From positions 1 to 18,545 of the forward strand of contig CAZUZD010000101.1 of the NCBI GenBank assembly GCA_964624465.1: a DNA stretch of 18,545 bases, read 5' to 3'. This document shows, piece after piece, positions 12,923 to 18,545 of this stretch (its first letter is position 1; every line of letters begins with the position of its first letter). The stretch is from CAZUZD01 sp964624465 (GTDB lineage: Bacteria; Planctomycetota; Planctomycetia; Isosphaerales; Isosphaeraceae). Position numbers and translations under genes: made by a program. The notes below the pieces were generated by a model. The model searched no databases and was not told where the DNA came from. It saw nothing but the letters and a program-made list of their open reading frames with translations.

Positions 12923-14491
12923 ATGCCGAGCTCCGCCGAGGCGACCAGGGCCGTCCTGCTCCGACCCGACGACAACGTCGCGGTGGCCGCGCGGCCGATC
13001 CCGCAGGGGGCGAGCCTGAGCCTGGGGGGCCGCACGGTCACGGCCCGCGAGCCGATCGGGCTCGGGCACAAGCTGGCGGTGAGCGAGATCGCCGCCGGCG
13101 GCGCGATCCGCAAGTACGGGCAGATCATCGGGTTCGCCGCCAGGCTGATCCCGGCCGGCGCCTGGGTCCACGTCCACAACGTGAAGGCCGACCTGTTCGA
13201 GCGCGACTACGCCTACGCCACCGAGCACCCGCCGGTGCCGCCGATGGGCCCGCGGCGCACGTTCCAGGGGTTCCTGAGGCCCGACGGCCGGGTGGGCACC
13301 CGCAACACGATCGCGGTGATCAGCACGGTCAACTGCTCGGCCAGCACGGCGCAGCTCATCTCCGACCGGTTCCGCGACGGCGACTGGCGCCGGCAGTATC
13401 CGAACGTCGACAGCGTCTTCGCCATCACCCACAAGGGGGGCTGCGGCCTGCCGTTCGAGGGGCTGGATCATCGGCTCCTGGAGCGGGTGCTCGCGGGGTT
13501 CGCCAACCACCCGAACGTGGCGGCCTACGTGATCGTGGGCCTGGGCTGCGAGGGGGCGTATGCGTCGCACCTGGTCGAGACCCAGGACCTGGTCGTCGTG
13601 GGCCGGCCCCGGCGCGACGAGCCGGCCGCCCGGGTGCGGCCCAGGGTGCTGAACATCCAGGAGGAGGGGGGAATTTCCCGCACGGTCGAGGCCGCGGTGC
13701 GGGCCGTGCACGAGCTGCTGCCCGAGGCCAACGCCTGGACCCGCACCGAGCAGTCCGCCTCGGCGCTGCGGGTCGCGCTGGAGTGCGGCGGCTCCGACGG
13801 CAACTCGGGCGTCACCGCCAACCCGGCGCTGGGCGTGGCGGCCGACCGGATCATCGCTCAGGGCGGCACCGCGATCCTGGGCGAGACGACCGAGATCTAC
13901 GGCGCCGAGCACCTGCTCACCCGCCGCGCCGTCAGCCGCGCCGTGGGCGAGAAGCTGGTCGAGCGGATCAGGTGGTGGGAGTGGTACACCGGGGTCTTCG
14001 GCGCCCAGATCAACAACAACCCCTCCCCCGGCAACAAGGCCGGCGGCCTCACGACCATCTACGAGAAATCCCTGGGCGCGCTGGCCAAGGGGGGCAGCAC
14101 GCCGCTGGTCGACGTGGTCGAGTACGCCGAGCGGGTGGACACCCCCGGGCTCGTGTTCATGGACACCCCGGGCTACGACCCGCCGTGCACCACCGGCCTG
14201 GTGGCCTCGGGGGCGAACCTCCTCGTCTTCACCACCGGGCGCGGGAGCGTGCTGGGGCTGAAGCCGACGCCTTGCATCAAGGTGGCCACGAACACGCCGA
14301 TGTACGAGCGGCTCAAGGACGACATGGATCTGGACGCCGGCACGATCCTCGACGGCGAGTCGGTCGAGTCGGTCGGCGACCGGCTCTTCGAGCAGATCCT
14401 GGCCGTCGCCAGCGGCGAGCCGACGCGGAGCGAGCGCCTGGGCGTCGGCGAGCAGGAGTTCGCGCCCTGGCAGATCGGCCCCACCCTGTGA
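12923..14491 (+). CDS. Altronate/galactarate dehydratase-like protein (UxaA family)
   Basis: A 522-residue cytoplasmic dehydratase of the UxaA/GarD family, which removes water from hexonates or aldarates (D-altronate, galactarate) to give 2-keto-3-deoxy products. The N-terminal SAF domain (about 10-85) contains DNVAVAARPIPQGASL, GHKLAVSEIAAGGAIRKYG and HVHNVK. The C-terminal catalytic domain has VNCSAS, HKGGCGLPFEG, VGLGCEGAY, ECGGSDGNSGVTANPALG, ETTEIYGAEHLL and NNNPSPGNKAGGLTTIYEKS. The ending is like that of E. coli UxaA (which is 495 residues). The ATG at 12923 aligns with the family start; the frame is open further upstream but has no family sequence. Which substrate it uses cannot be settled by eye, so no symbol is given. 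Its TGA overlaps the GTG of the next gene. Confidence 0.9.
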   Translation: MPSSAEATRAVLLRPDDNVAVAARPIPQGASLSLGGRTVTAREPIGLGHKLAVSEIAAGGAIRKYGQIIGFAARLIPAGAWVHVHNVKADLFERDYAYATEHPPVPPMGPRRTFQGFLRPDGRVGTRNTIAVISTVNCSASTAQLISDRFRDGDWRRQYPNVDSVFAITHKGGCGLPFEGLDHRLLERVLAGFANHPNVAAYVIVGLGCEGAYASHLVETQDLVVVGRPRRDEPAARVRPRVLNIQEEGGISRTVEAAVRAVHELLPEANAWTRTEQSASALRVALECGGSDGNSGVTANPALGVAADRIIAQGGTAILGETTEIYGAEHLLTRRAVSRAVGEKLVERIRWWEWYTGVFGAQINNNPSPGNKAGGLTTIYEKSLGALAKGGSTPLVDVVEYAERVDTPGLVFMDTPGYDPPCTTGLVASGANLLVFTTGRGSVLGLKPTPCIKVATNTPMYERLKDDMDLDAGTILDGESVESVGDRLFEQILAVASGEPTRSERLGVGEQEFAPWQIGPTL

Positions 14492-16707
14492 GACCCGGTC
14501 GCCCTGGCCCCGCGCCGGCCGCCCCGGCCCCGCAACCGACTCCGGCTCCGGCTCCGGCCCGGCCGTGGTTCGGCCTGCTGCTGGCGGTGATCGCGGCGCT
14601 GGAGGTCGCGTGGTTCGCGTGGTACCTGACGGTGCCGCTGCCGAACGCCGAGGCGGCGTCGACGACCCTGCCCGACGGCACCGTCTCGCGGTCGCCGATC
14701 CGCCGCTGGTACCTGGTGGCGCAGGCGATCCCCTACTTCGTGCCCGGCACCGGCTGGAACGACTCGCTGCTGGGCCTGGCGCTGGGCGAGCTCTCGCACG
14801 TCGAGAACCTGCCCCAGCGCGGGCCGATCGCGCTGGCCGGCCTGGGCATCGCCGCCGGCGCGCTGGGGCTGGGGCTGCTGCTGCTGCGGGCGCTGGGGCT
14901 GGCTCGCGTGCTGCCGGCGCCCGACCGCCTGCCGCTGGCGATCATCGCCGGCCTGCCCGTGCTCAGCGGGCTCACGCTCGCCGTCGGCCGGTTCGCCGTG
15001 CCCGGCCGCTGGCCGACGATCGTCGCGCTGGCGGCGCTGGCCCTGGCCGGCCTCGGGCTCGACGCGCGCGACGCCTGGCGGCAGCGGCCCCGGCGCGCCC
15101 CGGACGCCGACCGCGACGTCGATCACCTGCCGCTGAGGCGGCTCTGGCCCGGGTTCCTGTTCGCGATGGCGGCGGCGCCGTTCCTGTTGCTGATGGTCCT
15201 GGGCTCGATGCAGCCGACGCTCGACTTCGACGCCGTCGAGTACCACCTGCAAGGCCCCAAGGAGTGGTACCAGGCCGGCCGGATCGCGTTCCTGCCGCAC
15301 AACGTGTACACGAGCATGCCGTTCAACGTCGAGATGCTCCACCTGCTGGGCATGGTCGTCGTGGCCGACTGGTGGACCGGCGCGCTGGTCGGGCAGTTCC
15401 TGGTCATGCTGCACGCGCCGATCGCCGCGTGGCTCATCGCCCGCGCCGCCGGCCGCTGGGGCTCACCACGCGCCGGTGCCCTGGCGGCGCTGGTGTATCT
15501 GGGCACGCCCTGGGTCTACCGGCTGAGCGTCTTCCCCTACGTCGAGGGGCCGCTGGCCGCGTATCACGCCGCCCTGATCCTGGCGCTCGGGCTGGCCTGG
15601 AGCCTCGAACCGGCCGCGCCCCGCGCCCGGCTGGGCCTCTGGGCGCTGGTCGGGCTGATTGCCGGCGGTGCGATGGCGTGCAAGTACCCGGCCCTGATCT
15701 CGGCGGTGATCCCGGCCGGGGCCGTGGCCTTGCTGGCGAGCTGGCGGCGGCGGTCGCCGGCGATCGCGGTCGCCTTCGGGATCGGCTTGCTGGCGACGAT
15801 CGGGCCCTGGCTGCTCAAGAACCTGATCGACCACGGCAACCCGGTGTACCCGCTGGGCTACGAGGTGTTCGGCGGCCACCCCTGGAGCCCGGCGCGGCAG
15901 GCGAAGTGGTCGGCGGCGCACGGGCCACGGCCGCGCACCTGGGCCGAGCTGGTCACCGGCGTGGCCGAAGTCGCCGGCCGCAACGACTGGCAGTCGCCAC
16001 TCTACACCGCCCTGGCCCCGCTGGCGTTCCTGCACCGGGGCCGGCGCCGGCTGGCCGCGCGGCTGGCCGGGTACGCGCTGTTCCTGGTCGGCACCTGGTG
16101 GCTGCTCACCCACCGGCTCGACCGCTTCTGGGTGCCCGTCCTGCCGGCGCTGGCGATCCTGGCCGGCCTGGGCGCCGACTGGACCGGCCGGCGCGCCTGG
16201 CGCGCGGTGCTCTGGCCTGTGCTGGCGCTGGGGCTGCTGACGACCTGGACCTACGACACCACCGGCCTGGCCGCCCTGAACCGCTGGACCGCGGACCTGG
16301 GCCAGCTCCGCGCCGAGGTCCCCCGCCTGGCGAACAGCGGCCTGGCCTGGCTCGACGGCCGCCTGCGGCCCGGCTCACGCGCCCTGCTGGTCGGCCCCGC
16401 CGGGGTGTTCCACATGTGGCACCCGATCCGCTACAACACCGTCTTCGACGACGAGCTGATCGAGGGCCTGGCCCGCGACCGCACCCCGGCGCAGGTTCAG
16501 GAGTCGCTCCGGGCCCAGGGGATCACGCACGTCTTCGTCGACTGGTCGGAGATCCGCCGGCACCGCAAGCCCGGCGGCTACGGCTACACCGACTTCGTCC
16601 AGCCCTCGGTCTTCGACGCCCTCGTCCGCGCCGGCGTGCTCGCCCCCGAGTCCGGCCGGCCCAGCGCCCCGGCCCCCCCCGACCGGGCCCTGTACCGCGT
16701 CCTCTGA
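14488..16707 (+). CDS. Large GT-C membrane glycosyltransferase (ArnT/PMT_2-like)
   Basis: A 739-residue integral membrane protein with a Pro/Ala-rich N-terminal tail (about 1-25), then more than ten hydrophobic segments and a soluble C-terminal domain (about 610-739) containing LVGPAGVFHMWHPIRYNTVFDD and VFVDWSEIRRHR. Residues 245-264 (LDFDAVEYHLQGPKEWYQAG) form the acidic first loop that in GT-C enzymes holds the catalytic Asp, followed by MPFNVEMLHLLGM and PWVYRLSVFPYVEGPLAAYH. The GTG start at 14488 overlaps the TGA of the dehydratase gene as GTGA, indicating translational coupling. It probably transfers a sugar from a polyprenyl carrier to an envelope acceptor. It is unusual for a GT-C enzyme to be coupled to a sugar-acid dehydratase. 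Confidence 0.85.
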   Translation: MRPGRPGPAPAAPAPQPTPAPAPARPWFGLLLAVIAALEVAWFAWYLTVPLPNAEAASTTLPDGTVSRSPIRRWYLVAQAIPYFVPGTGWNDSLLGLALGELSHVENLPQRGPIALAGLGIAAGALGLGLLLLRALGLARVLPAPDRLPLAIIAGLPVLSGLTLAVGRFAVPGRWPTIVALAALALAGLGLDARDAWRQRPRRAPDADRDVDHLPLRRLWPGFLFAMAAAPFLLLMVLGSMQPTLDFDAVEYHLQGPKEWYQAGRIAFLPHNVYTSMPFNVEMLHLLGMVVVADWWTGALVGQFLVMLHAPIAAWLIARAAGRWGSPRAGALAALVYLGTPWVYRLSVFPYVEGPLAAYHAALILALGLAWSLEPAAPRARLGLWALVGLIAGGAMACKYPALISAVIPAGAVALLASWRRRSPAIAVAFGIGLLATIGPWLLKNLIDHGNPVYPLGYEVFGGHPWSPARQAKWSAAHGPRPRTWAELVTGVAEVAGRNDWQSPLYTALAPLAFLHRGRRRLAARLAGYALFLVGTWWLLTHRLDRFWVPVLPALAILAGLGADWTGRRAWRAVLWPVLALGLLTTWTYDTTGLAALNRWTADLGQLRAEVPRLANSGLAWLDGRLRPGSRALLVGPAGVFHMWHPIRYNTVFDDELIEGLARDRTPAQVQESLRAQGITHVFVDWSEIRRHRKPGGYGYTDFVQPSVFDALVRAGVLAPESGRPSAPAPPDRALYRVL

Positions 16708-16737
16708 CGCCGACCCCGCGCAGGAGCCACCAGCGGC

Positions 16738-17748
16738 ATGGATGCAACGACCATCGTCACCGGCGGCGCCGGGTTCATCGGCAGCCACCTGGTGCGCCAG
16801 CTCGTCGACCGCGGCGAGCGGGTCCGGGTCGTCGAGCGCCCCGGCGCGCCGGTCGACCACCTGCCGGCCGGGGTCGAGGTGGTGCGGGCCGACATCCGCG
16901 ACGCCGACGCCGTGCGCCCCGCGCTGCTCGGGGGGGACACCGTGTTCCACCTGGCGGCCAACCCGAACCTCTGGGTCCGCGACCGCCGCGAGTTCGACCG
17001 GGTCAACCACCAGGGCACGGTGCACGTGCTCGACGCCGCGATCGCCGCCGGGGCGCGCCGGATCGTGCACGTGAGCACCGAGAGCATCCTGACCTGCGTG
17101 CGGGCGGCCGGGCCGATCACCGAGGACGTCGCCATCGTCGAGTCCGACGCCGTCGGGCCCTACTGCCTCTCGAAGCTGCGGGCCGAGGAGGCCGCCCGCG
17201 CGCGGGCCGGCGCCGGCCACCCGGTGCTGATCGCCAACCCGACGATGCCGGTGGGCGCCGGCGATCATGGCCTGTCGCCGCCGACGCGGCTGATCCGCGA
17301 CTTCGCCCGGGGCGAGCTGCTGGCGCGGATGGACTGCACCCTGAACCTGATCGCCGTCGACGACATCGCCGAGGGCCTGGTCCGGCTCCGCGACCGCGGC
17401 ACCCCCGGCCGCCGCTACCTGCTCGGCGGCGAGAACCTGACCCTCGTCGAGCTGCTGGGCACGCTCTCCGAGCTGACCGGCGTGCCCGTGCCCCGCTGGC
17501 GGGTGCCGTACCCCGTGGGCCTGGGCGTGGCCGTGCTCAGCGAGTTCTGGGCCGACCACGTCACGGGCCGGGCCCCCAAGGCGACGCTCACCGGCGTGCG
17601 GCTGACCCGCCGGACCATGCACTTCGACGCCCGCCGCAGCCTGGCCGACCTGGACCTGACCCCCCGGCCGGTGCGGCAGGCCCTGGCCGAGTCGGTCGCC
17701 TGGCTCCGCGCCCGGGGCGCGATCGGGCCGGCCCGATCCCCCGCCTGA
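16738..17748 (+). CDS. NAD-dependent epimerase/dehydratase, HpnA-like
   Basis: A 336-residue extended short-chain dehydrogenase. The Rossmann motif TGGAGFIGSH is at 8-17, HLAANPNLW replaces the usual region after beta-4, and the catalytic YxxxK is Tyr142-Lys146 in GPYCLSKLRAEE. NPTMPVGAGDHGLSPPTRLIRDF, LNLIAVDDIAEG and YLLGGENLTLVELL closely resemble HpnA, the hopanoid-associated sugar epimerase family, and dihydroflavonol-4-reductase-like proteins. No squalene-hopene cyclase or other hpn gene is in the window, so the hopanoid role is not established. It starts 30 bp after the glycosyltransferase with AGGAG upstream, and is the last gene of this three-gene unit. It could supply a modified sugar to the neighbouring glycosyltransferase (inference). 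Confidence 0.88.
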   Translation: MDATTIVTGGAGFIGSHLVRQLVDRGERVRVVERPGAPVDHLPAGVEVVRADIRDADAVRPALLGGDTVFHLAANPNLWVRDRREFDRVNHQGTVHVLDAAIAAGARRIVHVSTESILTCVRAAGPITEDVAIVESDAVGPYCLSKLRAEEAARARAGAGHPVLIANPTMPVGAGDHGLSPPTRLIRDFARGELLARMDCTLNLIAVDDIAEGLVRLRDRGTPGRRYLLGGENLTLVELLGTLSELTGVPVPRWRVPYPVGLGVAVLSEFWADHVTGRAPKATLTGVRLTRRTMHFDARRSLADLDLTPRPVRQALAESVAWLRARGAIGPARSPA

Positions 17749-18130
17749 CCCCTCGGGGGCCCGCACCCGGGCGGGCGTGGCACGCCGCTTGCATTCCAAC
17801 ACATTCTCGGGTCCGTCGCTTATTTGCTTGACAGGGGATCGTCCGGGGATCACAATCCTGCCACATTTTCCAACCGCCCCCCGGCAGGCGCCCCCGACGT
17901 CGTGCGGCGCCCGATTCGGGTCCTGGCAGGTTTCTCCCCGCGCCTTGCCCCTGGTCAGATGTCCGGGTGACGCGAAGAATGGGACGGACGACCGCCGCGG
18001 GCGGGGCGACCGTCGTGACGGAGCTTCGGGCCGGCCCCTCGGGCCGGATCGGATCGCGTGGCGTTGGGTGGAACTCCGGGTCGGATGGCGTGCGCAAGGC
18101 CGAGGCACTCGGCCGGGGAAGGCGAGCCCT
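17749..18130 (+). other. Gene-free leader region before the FHA gene
   Basis: About 380 bp without a convincing gene. It holds a weak GC hairpin near 17760-17777 after the epimerase, the promoter at 17828-17856, and then roughly 265 bases of probable untranslated leader with several GC-rich inverted segments (for example GGGCCGGCCCC near 18028 with CGGGCCGG). An overlapping 76-codon open frame from 17967 lacks coding character. I see no recognisable riboswitch. Confidence 0.4.
17828..17856 (+). promoter_or_regulatory. Strong sigma-70-type promoter (TTGACA-17-CACAAT)
   Basis: A perfect -35 TTGACA (17828-17833), 17-bp spacing, and a -10 of CACAAT (17851-17856). It sits in a short AT-richer island in GC-rich DNA. 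The best promoter in the window by consensus match. The first gene downstream is the FHA protein at 18131, giving a leader of about 265 bases. Confidence 0.75.
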
Positions 18131-18545
18131 ATGCCGCTCCGCTTGGTGGCCCTCGACGACGGGCCCGACATACCGGTCGAGCGGGAGATGCTCGTGATCG
18201 GGCGTCACCCCCAGTGCGACGCGCGCCTGGACTCGATCCGGGTCTCGCGGCGGCACTGCTGCATGGTGCTCGACGACGGCGACGTGCTGGTGCGGGACCT
18301 GGGCTCGACCAACGGGATCCGGATCAACGGCCAGCGGGTCGAGAAGGGCCGGCTCCACGTCGGCGACGAGCTGTCGATCGCCCACATCCGGTTCCGCCTC
18401 GACGACGGCCGCGCGGCCGAGCTGACCCTGGCCGAGCCGCACGGCCTGGCGGCCCCCGGCGGCGGCTCGGCCCAGTGCCGCGCCGCAGCCGGGCCCGGCT
18501 CGGCCCTGCTGGAGCGGCCGCGCTCGGCGATGGCGTCGGCCGCCG
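18131..18545 (+). CDS. FHA-domain protein, 3' end outside window
   Basis: The first 138 residues are visible and the frame is open at the window edge. Residues about 20-90 are a forkhead-associated domain, which binds phosphothreonine: VIGRHPQCDARLDSIRVSRRHC (22-43) followed by VRDLGSTNGIRINGQRV (54-70) and LHVGDELSIAHIRFRL (75-90). The key Arg of GRH, the Ser-Arg-Arg-His, and the STNG motif are all present, so peptide binding should be intact. After it comes an Ala/Gly-rich low-complexity region. GGGGAAGG lies about 10 bases before the ATG. FHA proteins commonly work with Ser/Thr kinases, but what follows the domain here is outside the window. Confidence 0.88.
   Translation, partial: MPLRLVALDDGPDIPVEREMLVIGRHPQCDARLDSIRVSRRHCCMVLDDGDVLVRDLGSTNGIRINGQRVEKGRLHVGDELSIAHIRFRLDDGRAAELTLAEPHGLAAPGGGSAQCRAAAGPGSALLERPRSAMASAA

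Noticed and set aside
14565..17831. 1088-codon plus-strand frame over the GT-C and epimerase genes
   Set aside because: Arg/Pro/Ala-rich shadow in the wrong frame; the true genes are in the other frames with clear motifs.
17967..18197. 76-codon open frame overlapping the start of the FHA gene
   Set aside because: No family sequence, no ribosome binding site, and it overlaps a clear FHA start in another frame.

Overview
The window is very GC-rich bacterial DNA with dense coding, short leaders and strong G/C third-position bias. The gene content suggests a planctomycete, most likely of the Isosphaeraceae/Gemmatales type: many GT-C membrane glycosyltransferases, a PQQ-type sugar dehydrogenase with a signal peptide, DUF1508, DUF4272 and SUKH proteins, an FHA protein and abundant palindromic dispersed repeats. 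This assignment is inferred from gene content and style, not from a marker gene. No rRNA, tRNA, CRISPR array, transposase or integrase was seen.

Layout. (1) 2-1015: 3' part of a retron-type reverse transcriptase, cut by the left edge. (2) 1016-1346: a gene-free convergent intergenic region filled by two inverted-pair REP-like elements, one of them a perfect 35-bp REPIN. (3) 1347-1763 (-): a DUF1508 protein with a Tat-like or anchor segment. (4) 1941-4925 (+): two tandem GT-C glycosyltransferase genes, the first split by an in-frame TAG. (5) 4898-6342 (-): three tandem paralogous three-TM proteins that share an almost invariant C-terminal tail. (6) 6481-10309 (+): glycerol kinase, a GT2 glycosyltransferase and a secreted PQQ-type sugar dehydrogenase. 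(7) 10310-12697: an accessory island of three minus-strand genes (106-aa unknown, SUKH-4-like, DUF4272), each followed on its 3' side by a copy of a ~210-bp palindromic repeat. (8) 12923-17748 (+): a compact three-gene unit of altronate/galactarate-dehydratase-like protein, a 739-aa GT-C glycosyltransferase coupled by a GTGA overlap, and an HpnA-like NAD-dependent epimerase. (9) 17749-18545: a promoter with a near-consensus -35/-10, a long leader, and the start of an FHA-domain protein cut by the right edge.

How the genes may work together. The glycosyltransferases, epimerase and sugar-acid dehydratase fit a general role in sugar and envelope-glycan metabolism, but no single complete pathway is visible. 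The accessory parts are the retron-type RT and the repeat-punctuated island of immunity-like genes. The best candidates for something undescribed are the repeat-punctuated gene array (10407-12595) and the three-paralogue membrane cluster with its conserved tail. Several upstream regions share an unusual extended -10 element of the form (T/C)ACAATC, which looks like the local housekeeping promoter.
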